The notes under the pieces were generated by a model. That model did not search any database. It was not told the origin of the DNA and was given only the letters and a program-made list of their open reading frames with translations. Source: Neurospora crassa OR74A (lineage: Eukaryota; Ascomycota; Sordariomycetes; Sordariales; Sordariaceae). Taken from it: a stretch of 64,000 bases of DNA. A program made the translations under genes and the position numbers. The stretch lies in assembly GCF_000182925.2 (NCBI RefSeq), contig NC_026503.1, positions 496,001 to 560,000 of the forward strand, in the 5' to 3' direction. Positions 33,912 through 44,447 of the stretch are shown here, piece after piece; position 1 is the stretch's first letter; each line of letters opens with the position of its first letter.

Positions 33912-36421
33912 ATGGCGAACCAAAACGGCCAAACAGACCAACAACTGCGTCCCCCCACACCGGACTATATCACAATGGGGGGTGACGATGATGGAATGGA
34001 GACGCCTAGATTACAGGAAGGCATAAAAGCAAAACCAAAGCGCATCATAGTATGCTGTGATGGAACGTGGATGGACTCACTAGGGAAGAGGGGGTGAGTG
34101 TTTAGTCTCATGTACTCTTCAGCCCGAGCAGTGCTGATATCAAAGCAGAGAAGAACCACCATCAAACGTCACCCGCATCTCACGCGTTCTGCGCCGAACA
34201 TGCTACGACGGAACTCACCAAGTCATTGCCTACGTCCCCGGCGTAGGCACAAGTAACAAGTTGGATTCCATCACCGGTGGCGCTTTTGGTATGGGACTGG
34301 ACCAGGTACCTCACCTCCTCTTCACTCACTTCAACCCATCTCATTAACCCACCACTAACACACCCCAGGATATCCGCGAAGTCTACAACTTCATCTGTAC
34401 CAACTACGTCGACGGTGACGAAATCTTCCTCATCGGCTTCTCCCGAGGCGCCTTCACCGCCCGTTCCACCGCCGACATGATCGCCTCTCTTGGCATCCTC
34501 ATGCCCGACGGTCTCGACCGCTTCTACTCAATCTTCCACGACTACATGTACATGGGCACCCCCTCACGAAACAAGACTGAGTTCGTCGTGCCCAACCTGC
34601 CCGAGTACAAAGGGCAAAAAGGCCAAGCCAAGATTGAGTGGGAGGCAGAGCGCATGAAGATGTACAAGGAGCAGTTGATCGAACTGGGCTACACGCGGGA
34701 CAAGTTCAGCGACAAGAAGACGGATATCACCATCAAGGCGCTGGGGGTGTGGGATACCGTTGGTGCGCTGGGAATCCCGCCTGCGCCCGTGATTGGCGTC
34801 AGGGGGTCGTCTAACCAGTGGGCGTTTACCCACACGCAGATCTCGGATAAGGTGGAGCATGCTTTTCAGGCTTTGGCGCTTGATGAGCCACGGTATGCGT
34901 TCCGGCCGGCCTTGTGGGAGCGGTTACCGGGCAGTAAGACGAATCTGAAGCAGGTGTGGTTCCCAGGGACGCATGCGAATGTTGGAGGGGGGTGGTATGA
35001 CCAGCAGATTGCTGATATTACTCTGGCTTGTAAGTCCTTTTCCCATGTCCCGTGTCCGACACAATACTGACTTCGAAAAAGGGATGTGCGACCAACTCTC
35101 GACTCTCGGCGTCGAATTCAACCTCAAAAGGATGCACTCCATCTTTCTCGACTCCCTCCGCTACAGCGCCGCCCACCCCTTCCCTTACTCCCCGCCCTCC
35201 TTCACCCAAGCCCTCCTTACCAAAGGCAAATCCACCATCTCCAAACTTCTCACCATCGGCAAACCCGCCTCTTTATCCCCGCGCCCCTCCTCCATTTCAA
35301 TTTCATCCCCCATCTCCCCCCGCCAATCCACCTCCACCACTTCCTCCTCCATCTCTTCCTCCTCCCACACCAAATCCAAATCCCACTCCCATTCCCACTC
35401 TAAATCCCTCTCCCTATCCATCATCCCCTCTTCAGTCCCCGCCCTCCCCTGGGCCCTCCCTCCCATCTTCCACCCTCCCCCTTCCTCTCCCACCAACGGT
35501 CCCTTCTTCCACGACTCCAAAGAATGCACCCCCCTGCACATCCACTCCCACCCCCCTCTCGCCTCTACCCCTTCCGCCCTGCTCTCTCTCGGCGCCCGCC
35601 CCTGGGGCCTAGGTACCCTCCGCAACCCAGCCAATACAAGCTTAGCTACCCTAGCAGGCCGCACCGTTCGGCGCCCTGGTCTTTTCCTCAGGGTAGACGA
35701 GGACAGTAATATCGATACCCCGTTTCCTTTACTGTCAACCGGGGAAACGATCCATTCATCCGTTAGAGTCCGCTTAACCTGCGGGGGACTAGGGCCGGAT
35801 GATAAGGATGTGTGGGGGTGTGATGCTTTGTTGAAGGGACAAGACGGGAAGCCATTATGGAAGTTGGAAAAAGGGTGGGGACTCGCAAAAGAGGAGCAAG
35901 AAAGAGTGGAAGGGTTTGTGCCGAGGGAGGTGAGTGTCTTGGGACCATGTGCAGGTGGGAGAAAAAGGAGTGGGTCAAGGGTATACCCCACCGAAGGATT
36001 ATACGAAGTCAAGAAAGAGGAAATGGCGTGGCGGTGGGTTTATATAGGGGATGAGAAATCAGTGCAGACGGGAACGGGAAGTGGGAAGATCATGTTTGGG
36101 AAGGGGGTAAGGTTCCCGGATCGCAAAGTGTTGGCGGAGGAGCCGGTGGTGGGGTATTGGGAACGGTATCTGTTGGGCATGTTGACTGCGCCTGGTGAGA
36201 GGGATGTGTGGCGGTGGGCGGCGGAGAGGGGGATGGAGAGGGAGAGTTCGAAGGGTGGTGGTGGTGGTGAGGAAGGGGTACTACCTCTAGGGGAGGTTAG
36301 TATGAATGAGCAGAGGGTGAATGGGAGGATACCCCTACCTCTGAAGAGTAATGGTACGGGGACTGGGAATGGAAGTGCAAGTGGGAAGGGACATACCAAG
36401 GCTGCGTATAGTGTTGGTTAG
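33912..36421 (+). CDS. DUF2235 alpha/beta-hydrolase (Tle1-like family)
   Basis: Exons are 33912-34093, 34149-34305, 34369-35029 and 35082-36421, all in frame, giving 779 residues. The domain begins KRIIVCCDGTWMDS and carries the nucleophile elbow GFSRGAF (Ser138), the acid in GVWDTVGALG (Asp242) and the base in PGTHANVGGGW (His315), matching the DUF2235 triad. DUF2235 includes bacterial type VI phospholipase effectors and many fungal proteins, and a lipase-like activity is inferred. The downstream half has a Ser/Pro/His low-complexity insert near residues 405-450, then a less repetitive C-terminal region. It has no signal peptide, so it is probably cytosolic. A decayed copy of the small transposon lies about 340 bp beyond its stop. 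Confidence 0.92.
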
Positions 36422-36758
36422 GGACTGGACTTGGGCCTTGCGGGGTGCTGGTAGCTTGGTGATGGTGGCGTGGGGGAATTTTGAGTACTGCTTTTTGAGT
36501 TATTGGATTATGGGTACCTACATAGCCTGGTGTTTCGGGAGTTTTTTTCCGGTTCTAGAAGCGTTCGGTCATATCTCATGGAAGAAAGGGACTATTTTTT
36601 TTGGTTTGTCTTGAAGGGTGAAAGAAAGAAAGGTCGTAAGACAAAGTAGAGGTAGTTCTAATAACGTAATGTCAAATGTTAGATAATTTCACAGCCTGGT
36701 GAACGACGACATGGACTAGGATGCATGTATACCTAGGAAGGTCGTCAATCAATACTTG
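36422..36758. other. Spacer downstream of the DUF2235 gene
   Basis: This should hold the 3' untranslated region of the DUF2235 gene. No gene is seen. Confidence 0.45.
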
Positions 36759-37000
36759 TACAGTTTATTCCTGCTTTCCTTGATAGCTTGAGACTTCCTA
36801 TAAAATCCCCTACCTAGGCATTTCCATATCCAAATGAGTCAGTCGGGTTGTGTCTACCTACTTAGCTTACCTGTAGGTATTCATCTTCATCCTTGAGGTT
36901 TGCGGGACAACTTGGGATAGATCGATCCTGTTTGATATGTTAGGGGTACGTACCAAGCTAACGAACGAACGAACGAACAAAGGAAGCGGCATCAGATTGT
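36759..37000. mobile_element. Decayed third copy of the MITE-like element
   Basis: The left end TACAGTTTATTCCTGC leads into GATAGCTTGAGAC, which matches about 27 of 37 positions of the intact end at 31786. The right end, read on the minus strand, is ACAATCTGATGC..GTTAGCTTGGTAC, which matches the other end (ACAGTCCGATGC..GTTAGCTTGGTAC). Between those blocks a (TTCG)n run of about four units has replaced TTTATTTG. The interior is no longer clearly alignable by eye. The total span of 242 bp is close to the 266 of the other copies. Confidence 0.5.
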
Positions 37001-37551
37001 GTTATTGTGTTTGAGTGTGATGGGATAATACTGTGGGTACTGGATTGGAGCTCGTTAACCTTGGCTACTCTGTCTTTTTTTCTTCTCTCCTCCCCCCCCC
37101 CCCCCCCCCCCGGTACTTCACGGGTGTCATGGGGGCATCAAGACCGATTTGATTAATGAAGTACACCCCCCTGGGAGGACATTGAGTCTAGACCGATGAC
37201 GTTTTTGATGCACATATACACTGAAACAAATAAGGGCCAACTCCTATGTATGTGGATTCCAAATAGCGACATATTAATCTCATCTATGTAAATAACACCT
37301 TATCTAACTGTCTCTTGTTTTCCTTTTTTGTATAGGTAAATCACACAAAATGGTACAAAGTCAACTGTATGTATGTATGAAGACCCCACTATGTAGATGT
37401 AGAAAGCCCACTGTAGAAGCCTCTAGATGTGAAGATATTACCTAGACTCAAGTAGAATACAGCGAAATGAAAATATATCTTACACATTCCATAGATACAT
37501 CCCAACGACATGGCCCATTTTCGGCACCTTGGTTTCACTTCCTTGTGAAAA
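37001..37551. other. Spacer with a 20-nt C homopolymer
   Basis: A run of about 20 C lies at 37092-37111 and is followed by AT-rich DNA. The right-hand side should hold the 3' end of the minus-strand coiled-coil gene. No gene is seen. Confidence 0.5.
37092..37111. repeat. Poly(C) tract
   Basis: About 20 consecutive C residues, with a short TCTCCTCC pyrimidine lead. Long G/C homopolymers are rare and prone to length error in assemblies. Confidence 0.85.
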
Positions 37552-40500
37552 CTACTTTTCTCTAGCCTGTGACGCCGCCTCCTCCTCTTTGTTCACATCC
37601 TTAGTCTCAGCCTCGGGCTTCATATCCTCATTGGGCTTGTCCTTCAAATCCCCTTCTAGATCCCGCGTCAGCTCGTCGGTCAGCTCGTCTTTCAGGTCCT
37701 CCTGCAGGTCCTCTTTCACATCGTCTTTTGGACCCTCTTCCAGATATTCATTTAGATCCTCCTCCAGATCCTCCTTTGAATCCTCAACTATGTCCTCATT
37801 CAGCTCCTGCTTCACATCCTCTTTGACAACCTCCTTCACTCCCTCGTCCAGATCCTCCTCAAGTTCGTGCTTCAGATCCTCCGTCACACCCACGACTGGC
37901 TGCGTCCTTCGAGAGACATAAAGAGCCAGATTCGTCAGAGACCTCCCCCGCGGTGGTCTCGGCGTCGGAACGAACAATGATGGGGTCTTCTCGTCTGAAG
38001 GCATCTCTTGAGTGGTTGCCTCTTCCTCGGGAGCATCTTGAACGGGTGTGCTTTCAAGCACAGCGTTCTGGATGATGGTATCGTTGAGGTCTGATGACAT
38101 AGCTGCCTCTTCCGCACTATCCTCCGGGGGGGCAACAGTCTCGGGATCGGCCGACACAGCGGTGGAGGAGGAGAAGGTCTCAGTATCGGAAGGTTCGACG
38201 ATGGAGGCCTTTGATGTAGCGACCTCTCCGGCAGGAGTAACCTCATCAGAAGCCTCGGGACCAGTGGTGACGTCGGGCATAGCCTCCTCCAGAATCTCCT
38301 CCATAGCAAGAAACGCCTCCATAGCTGCCTGCTTGGGATTCTCAAAGGAAGAAGCACCCATGATGTCAGCGTCAACGGCCTCCTCAATACTGGACCTCCA
38401 GCCCTCGGCCTCGGCCTCGGTGAGCTCCATGCTGGTATCGACATCGGCGTCGGTAACCTCGACGTGACTGGACGGGTGATCATCGTTGGCAGCCTCTTCT
38501 GTGTGGCCGATCTTGACGGAGGTGACGGATCGAGCCGGGTCGAGTCCTCTCAGCTTTTTTAAGACCTTTTTAATCCTTCCCTTTCTCGCTGACAGGATTT
38601 CCAACTTTCCCGCGTTTTCTTTCTCCTTAATAGCCAACTCCGTCAGTGCCTTTATGCCCATGTTGAGCGCAGCTTCATTGTCGACGACTTTATCGACGGC
38701 GGCGGCGGCGGCGGCGGCTGTGGCGGGTTCGAGTTCGTTTTTGTTGTCGTCCACCTCCTCGTTTTTTCCCACCTGTTGATGTTTTACCTCCCTCGCTTTC
38801 TCCATCTCCATCTTCAGCCTCCCGTTTTTCTCCTTCAACACTTTCATCTCCTTCAGTATCATGATCCTCTCATCCCTTAACGGTTTCATCTTGCTCTCCA
38901 TTGTCTTTCTCTGCCTAACGCACTTCTTCTCGAATGCGATTCTCCGCGACATATCATTCTTCACGAGAACTTCCTCGCACAGAGCCTCGTATTTATCCAT
39001 TAAACTGTTAAACATGATCTCATCAGCTGCTGTCGTGCGAGGGCGTTCTCCGGCGTCAACTTGCTCCTCCTCCTTTTCCCCTTCCTGCTCCGCCTTTGTC
39101 GCCTTCACCGCCGCAGCCGCCATCTCCTTCATCGCCCGCTGCTTGGAATCTTCCAAGGGTAGCCTTTTCCTCTTCTCCAGCATTTCGAAGAACCCGCTGG
39201 TAGTCATGTGGTAGCCGTCTGGGCCCCAGTCGCCGCTTTCGGACTCGCTCATAGCCTCGTCATACCACTCTTCTTCCCCTGGTAGAGAGGATACAGATCC
39301 TAGCCTAAATCGTTCCACGTCGGCAGACATGCTCGTGACATTGGCGTGCGCATCAACATCGGCGTTGGCCTGCTCGCGTTCGAGTTCGCGCTCCTCTCTC
39401 CGTAAATCCTGAGTCAAGGCGTTCCTGATGATGGATCTGTACGCGTAGGACGATTTGGTCAAACCAGGTGGTCCAAAACCGGTTTTCTCGTCCGGTTGCT
39501 CGCGATGCCCCTGACGCTCATACGGTTCAAGCTTTTCCTGCGGCCCTCCCTGCTCATCAGCCGATGGAAGAGGCGACGAACCCACACCACCAAGCTCCCT
39601 CTTCCGTTCCGACAGGTTCATAAACGGAAACCTGTCGGTCTTCATTCTCCACGCATGCTTGCTCAACAAAAACTGCATCTTCCTCAGCACCATGTCCGCT
39701 CTCGACTTGCGCACCGCCTCCAGCCTTAGCTGCATTTCCGCGTTCCTCTTTTCCACCTCCGCGGCCATCTTTTCTGCCATCTCGACGAGCGGCGGGAGTT
39801 CGGCCTCGAGTCTGGCCTCCTCATCTGCCTGAATAGCAACCTGTAACGCCTCCAACAGGCTTTCTATGTCTTTTTCGAACATGGTGCACGCGGCCCAGTG
39901 CTCTTCTGAGGAGGCCGAGACTTGTCGGTCGGCCAGTAGATTCCGAACACGCTGGATGGCAACCTTGTCTGCCACGATCTGGCGGTACAGTTCATACGTA
40001 CGGCCTTTCTTGAGGCTTTCGGCCCGGCGGGTCTTCACGGCCGTCAAAACGCGGTTGATCTCGGAGGAGAGCCGCTCGATGTCCTGCTGAAGGCGGCGGT
40101 CGCGGAACAGGCGCGCGAGCTCGCCGGCGCGGCGGAGTATTTTGGGCAGCGCCATGGGGTTGAGGGGCCTAGGATGGACTGCCTGGTTGCGAATGTCTTT
40201 GAGGGTGAAAAGGTGGTTGTTCACATAAATGACGCGGCGGCTCGCGGGCACAGTTGTCTCAAACGTGGAGCCCGTGTCGAAGGCGAAGACATGGTCGGCA
40301 TCGGTCTGGAGCAGCTCGCTGAAGATCTTGTGCCACGTGCTCAACTCGACGGCTTCGGGGCAGTCCCAATTTTGCTCGGCCAGGTGGTGGGGGATGTGTA
40401 CGAGGGCAAATTGGTAGCAACACTCTTCAAACAGCTTATGGAGCGTCAACATGACGGTTGTGGTTACTTTGAAGGGAAAGGAAATGATGGGGTAGTGGTC

Positions 40501-41649
40501 GGCCAGGGAATCCTTGAGCTGGATGGGCTTCTTGGAAATGGCGGTCGCCTCAGTGAGTCTGATGGTCGGGCGCTGGTAAGGCTTAGACGATTCGAGGGTT
40601 TGGACGCGCTCGGGCTTGTCCTCATACTCTTGAATGGGTGCAGGTTGCTCTCTGATGCTTTCCATATCAACGTCCTGCCCTGCCTCGTCCTCCTCCTCGA
40701 TCAGTTGCTCTATCTCTTTGTTTCCCGATTGCTCGACTGGCGTCGCCGCCGTTTTTGTCCCTGCCTTGCGGGAACGGTTGAGTTTGTCTGCAACGACGGA
40801 GGCAGCGGGGCGTTGCTTAATGTTCGTGAGTAACATATCGCGATACTTTTGTATCTCATCAATGGCACCAAGCATCCACTCATAGTCCTGTCCCTTGATT
40901 TCCGCTTGTCTGCACTGCTTTGGAAATGGTATGTTGAGGGAGATGCCTGATGACACCAGAATTGCCTCGTCGGCCTCTCGGAACTCTTTTTCTCGCGCCA
41001 AAAGCGCAGCTTTACGGTTTCTGACATGCTCAGCCTTGAGTTCTACATGTTGGGCATCCGCGGCTTGAGCCTGGGCAAGGTCTAGGTCCATTTGCGCCTC
41101 GTCGAATTTGACCTGGGCCTCCTCCAGGGCTTCCCGGGCCCGTACTGCAGATTTGGTAACGTCCACGGCGGCGCTACGACAAACTGCAAAGTCTCTGTAT
41201 TCGATTGTATGGCGCTTGATGTTTGTGTGGAAGTGCCATATCATACCGTAGGAGCGGGCCAGGACTTGGATCGCCTTCTCACGATGTTTTTGGGATTTGT
41301 TGGTATCAGTGAGGCACCTCAGAGCTTTCCTTGTAGCCCTTCGGAGATTTTGCCACTTTTTCGCCATAGCTGTCATATTCAGAGGGTTGGTGCGTGTGAG
41401 GCGTCTAGGAAGAGACACGACTTCTTTGCCGTCCTCTGGAGTTTGGGAGGGACGGTCTGGTTGTTCCGTCACGGCCGGCCGTGGGGCAGATGAAGCCGTG
41501 GTTGGGCGCAGAAACTGGCGGTGGTGAGAGTGCATGCGGATTTGATGAAGGGGATGGCGGACGATGACGGCCGACTTGAACGTGACCCATGTTGCTGGTC
41601 GTCGTGCACATGCAGTCGCCACCACGCGGCAGAGGCTCGAGGCAACCAT
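37552..41649 (-). CDS. 1365-residue coiled-coil protein with possible mitochondrial presequence
   Basis: This is one uninterrupted exon. The first ATG of the frame is at 41649; the open frame upstream of it has only non-ATG codons. The N-terminus MVASSLCRVVATACARRPATW is basic, lacks acidic residues and resembles a mitochondrial presequence. Residues about 90-260 and 530-680 are long coiled coils (REALEEAQVKFDEAQMDLDL; RRLQQDIERLSSEINRVL). Between them is a more globular segment of about 150 residues (HKLFEECCYQFALVHIPHHL, then SRRVIYVNNHLFTLKDIR). Further coiled coil lies near residue 900-1000, and a degenerate acidic repeat at the C-terminus has units like EDLEEDLNEYLEEG and KEDLQEDLKDELTDE. 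I do not recognise a family. A structural or tethering role is only a guess from shape. Confidence 0.8.
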   Translation of the reverse strand: MVASSLCRVVATACARRPATWVTFKSAVIVRHPLHQIRMHSHHRQFLRPTTASSAPRPAVTEQPDRPSQTPEDGKEVVSLPRRLTRTNPLNMTAMAKKWQNLRRATRKALRCLTDTNKSQKHREKAIQVLARSYGMIWHFHTNIKRHTIEYRDFAVCRSAAVDVTKSAVRAREALEEAQVKFDEAQMDLDLAQAQAADAQHVELKAEHVRNRKAALLAREKEFREADEAILVSSGISLNIPFPKQCRQAEIKGQDYEWMLGAIDEIQKYRDMLLTNIKQRPAASVVADKLNRSRKAGTKTAATPVEQSGNKEIEQLIEEEDEAGQDVDMESIREQPAPIQEYEDKPERVQTLESSKPYQRPTIRLTEATAISKKPIQLKDSLADHYPIISFPFKVTTTVMLTLHKLFEECCYQFALVHIPHHLAEQNWDCPEAVELSTWHKIFSELLQTDADHVFAFDTGSTFETTVPASRRVIYVNNHLFTLKDIRNQAVHPRPLNPMALPKILRRAGELARLFRDRRLQQDIERLSSEINRVLTAVKTRRAESLKKGRTYELYRQIVADKVAIQRVRNLLADRQVSASSEEHWAACTMFEKDIESLLEALQVAIQADEEARLEAELPPLVEMAEKMAAEVEKRNAEMQLRLEAVRKSRADMVLRKMQFLLSKHAWRMKTDRFPFMNLSERKRELGGVGSSPLPSADEQGGPQEKLEPYERQGHREQPDEKTGFGPPGLTKSSYAYRSIIRNALTQDLRREERELEREQANADVDAHANVTSMSADVERFRLGSVSSLPGEEEWYDEAMSESESGDWGPDGYHMTTSGFFEMLEKRKRLPLEDSKQRAMKEMAAAAVKATKAEQEGEKEEEQVDAGERPRTTAADEIMFNSLMDKYEALCEEVLVKNDMSRRIAFEKKCVRQRKTMESKMKPLRDERIMILKEMKVLKEKNGRLKMEMEKAREVKHQQVGKNEEVDDNKNELEPATAAAAAAAVDKVVDNEAALNMGIKALTELAIKEKENAGKLEILSARKGRIKKVLKKLRGLDPARSVTSVKIGHTEEAANDDHPSSHVEVTDADVDTSMELTEAEAEGWRSSIEEAVDADIMGASSFENPKQAAMEAFLAMEEILEEAMPDVTTGPEASDEVTPAGEVATSKASIVEPSDTETFSSSTAVSADPETVAPPEDSAEEAAMSSDLNDTIIQNAVLESTPVQDAPEEEATTQEMPSDEKTPSLFVPTPRPPRGRSLTNLALYVSRRTQPVVGVTEDLKHELEEDLDEGVKEVVKEDVKQELNEDIVEDSKEDLEEDLNEYLEEGPKDDVKEDLQEDLKDELTDELTRDLEGDLKDKPNEDMKPEAETKDVNKEEEAASQAREK
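37640..37880 (-). repeat. In-frame repeat encoding the acidic tail of the coiled-coil protein
   Basis: On the top strand TCCTCCTCCAGATCCTC-like 12-33 bp units recur about ten times with substitutions. They encode D/E-D/E-L-x-E-D-L steps in the protein. The units stay in frame, which implies selection for the peptide repeat. Confidence 0.7.
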
Positions 41650-42525
41650 TGTCACGGCGGCATGTCCGGTATCCAGGACATGATGGACTGGATTTGTTCA
41701 GGATGGAGGTCTTGTCATGAATCGACAGATGAGTGGATGTATCGAAGTGAGTGGTCGTTGATGAGATGTGAAGTGAAGTTGAAGCCCAGCATTCAATTGA
41801 TGGCAGGCAAATTGACGAATCAGACTGGAAGTTGCCTGCCCCACCGGGAAAAACGGTGATATGTGGCTAGTGGCATCTGTACAGGGAATTGTGGTAACTG
41901 CGGAGATTTATCGGCGCGCTTGATGATTATTGTGTACAGGTGCAGCTCATCGCACAGGTCGCCTTATCTTTATTGCGGCTGATGCTACCACTCGCGACAA
42001 TCGCGACCAGAAGGCCAAAGTCGCATTGGACACTCGTCGATTTCACAGCAACTTCAAGCTCTTGCATCGATTCAACCTTCCCAAACGGAACTTCGTATCT
42101 TCAATGCATTCTCCCCAATTTGTAGCATTATCTGGGGTGGTTGGTGACTGTGCAAAAAGGCGGGGATACATCGTTCGATGAGCACCAAGGGAAGGAAGGG
42201 GCTTACAGGGGCTTACAGTGCGTGTAAAACCTGTGAATTTTTCCAGCACCAACGACAGCAGTTCTGGTGGCATCCTTGGTAGCCCCGGCCCTCCAAAGGT
42301 AAACAAACACTCATAAAGCGGGGAGGAACGATCAGTAGAAGAGACAAATGTAACTGCCCACACTACGTCGATTCTTTGTCGCTCTCACCTGAAAAACAGA
42401 CATGCAGTGTTGATGATATGAGCATGAAATCTGCACTGATGAAACTCCCGTCGATTCCCGTCATCAAAGGCAGATAGATCCCTCTGTTCCTTCTGTTGGA
42501 ACTGGGAATCCGGGCTGTCAATCAG
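41650..42525. other. Spacer upstream of the coiled-coil gene
   Basis: This contains the promoter of the minus-strand gene. Two frames of about 80-106 codons on opposite strands near 41930-42363 have no domain. No supported gene. Confidence 0.45.
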
Positions 42526-42849
42526 TCACGAGCTACAAGGGTCAATACATCGCGACATGGGGGTCCACCTGCTCCCATCCTGCACCACGTATGTCACGGC
42601 CGGATCAAAGTTGACCGGATCGTTGCGGTACCTGGCACCTATCGCTTTGCGCACCTTCTCCTTGATGTCCTGCCACCAGTTGACTTCTGACTCCACCTCC
42701 ACCGTTATTGCAAACTTGCCCTTTCTGTCCCGCTTCTGCCGCCGCATGAGTATGGCCGTCCGCACAACAGGCGGCACCCCCGTCTTAGCCTTTGGGGTTC
42801 CTTTTCAAACAAGGGAAATTGGACCGCGTTCGGCGGGCCGTGCGCTCAT
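42526..42849 (-). pseudogene. Coding-like ORF with one in-frame TGA, unknown family
   Basis: Reading from ATG at 42849, the frame gives MSARPAERGPISLV, one TGA at 42807-42805, then KGTPKAKTGVPPVVRTAILM and a well-composed, charged sequence (GKFAITVEVESEVNWWQDIK, then NDPVNFDPAVTYVVQDGSRW) to TAG at 42526. Codon content after the stop looks like true protein. One C-to-T change in CGA would create this TGA, so it may be a recently disabled gene, an unusual strain allele, or a gene whose real 5' exon lies elsewhere and splices in at the AG just after the TGA. I recognise no family. Confidence 0.4.
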
Positions 42850-43138
42850 TCGGTCGCAGTGCTATATCGCAGTGAGATAGGTATTTGCGGTGGACTTCGT
42901 TGGGAGTTGCGTTGAAGAAATCGAAGCTAGGTAGTCTGTTCGTTGTTGGCAGCGACGAGTGCAAGGGAGAGAAAGTGTCCTCCGCCTGAAGCGAAATGGG
43001 ATAATGGCAAGAGATTTGTGATGCTACAGAAGCCTCTAATGGGTATTCTCTAATACCTTTCTGCGTCTTCTTCAGGCCTTCAGCACTAGAAGATACCTCT
43101 AGGCTTTTACGTGGTTAGACAAGGCGGGAGCGTGACAG

Positions 43139-43612
43139 TCCACCAGAGAGGATCTGTTGGGCACGGTGGAGTTTGTCGCAACAACCAATGAATGCTACAA
43201 TTGTCCAGATCGCGTGCAGTTGGATGGGCAAGAAAACGTGGTATACCAAGGGCCCATTCGTGCAGAACCCATCAAAGCGGTTAAGACGGCGACCGGACAA
43301 CTGATCTACAAGATGGATGCACACACAACCTTATTCACGCACGAGTTCAAGACCCTTCTGATGAGCAGCAACGTCGACCGTCTGGCACACGCCCTCAGCA
43401 AGCTCAACCGCCCGACCGAGACCGAGACCGAGATCGACAGCGAGTCACGCATTCGTTCACCAAACACAACGGACACCTCCTCCCCCCCTGGGTGGGATCG
43501 CCAATGCAACCACTCGTGGTGCTCAAGTCAGGGTTCGGTAGAGGTGAAGAGGGTGGTTGATTTGAAAAGGAAGAGGAAAACTAGTAAGCCCAAGGCCCGG
43601 AAAGCCAACTAA
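43139..43612 (+). CDS. Headless coding-like exon, unknown family
   Basis: The frame opens right after an acceptor-like GTGACAG at 43132-43138 and reads STREDLLGTVEFVATTNECYN, then CPDRVQLDGQENVVYQGPI and HEFKTLLMSSNVDRLAHAL, ending in a basic tail RKRKTSKPKARKAN. The first in-frame ATG is only at 43314, well inside the protein-like part, so a 5' exon is missing or the gene is truncated. The C-terminal lysine/arginine cluster could be a nuclear localisation signal. It lies 290 bp from the divergent TGA-interrupted frame at 42526-42849. No family is recognised. Confidence 0.4.
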   Translation, partial: STREDLLGTVEFVATTNECYNCPDRVQLDGQENVVYQGPIRAEPIKAVKTATGQLIYKMDAHTTLFTHEFKTLLMSSNVDRLAHALSKLNRPTETETEIDSESRIRSPNTTDTSSPPGWDRQCNHSWCSSQGSVEVKRVVDLKRKRKTSKPKARKAN

Positions 43613-44440
43613 ATACCCCGCCAATACCTAAGACACCATTGCACCTTCCACTTTGCAACTAAAATACCCAATAGAAAGCCAAAGTCCTATCTGCATCCAG
43701 TGAAGCCCGCTTTGGCTTTCCTGTAACATACAAACGAACAAACCAGGGCTGAGTAGTATATTTCTAGAAGGACGAGTGCGTCGGGCAGGCAAGCAGGACT
43801 TTACAGACTGTCTCAATCGTTGAGAAGGGCGAGCGAGAAAATTTGGCTGGATTCAGTTGGTAATAATCTCCCAGTTTGGATGCGGAATGGGTACTTTTCA
43901 TAATAGTTTGGGGAATCTTCTTAACGTTGAAAGATGCACATTTCTTGGTGACATCGACATGTGCCATGAAAGAGACGCCACTTTCTAAGCTGTGATCACG
44001 AAACTTGGGACACCAAAATGATGGCCAGTTGTGGCTGTGATGATAACTGGGAGAGTTCACCCTCATAACTCAAAGAAAGGAGGTGGTTTCTCAAAGCGAA
44101 AAGAAAGAAAAGAATTAGGCCTGGACAAATGGTGTCCTGCTGTCGGGCACACTAGGGTAGCCATTGGAGACTGGAAACACGAAGATCGAAACAAGGGGAG
44201 GATGTGGGAAAAGAACAGAGAAGGAAAGAGAAAAGAAAAAGGCATCAAGCATTGCGGGCAATGTCATCACGTAAGCTGGCCGATGTCCGGGGCTGCCATT
44301 GAGGGCTAGTAAGTCAATGACTGTACTATTGAACTAAGGACGCGACCACTTAAGACGAACCTCACCAAGGTAGCAATTGGAGCTACCCCACTTTTCAGCT
44401 GTGATTCATCGAACCATGACTCCTCCAACTCTCATCAAGG
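43613..44440. other. Spacer upstream of the PhzF-family gene
   Basis: About 830 bp with purine-rich stretches near 44090-44250. No supported gene. The right edge is the promoter of the PhzF-like gene. Confidence 0.5.
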
Positions 44441-44447
44441 TATAAAA
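44441..44447 (+). promoter_or_regulatory. TATA box of the PhzF-family gene
   Basis: TATAAAA sits 137 bp upstream of the start codon at 44578, and a run of CTCACTCACTCTCTCACC in the leader follows, as in many highly used fungal promoters. Confidence 0.55.

Noticed and set aside
35052-36012. Several frames of 100-275 codons overlapping the last DUF2235 exon on both strands
   Set aside because: They arise from the Ser/Pro low-complexity coding sequence. The DUF2235 frame is the one joined by good splice sites.
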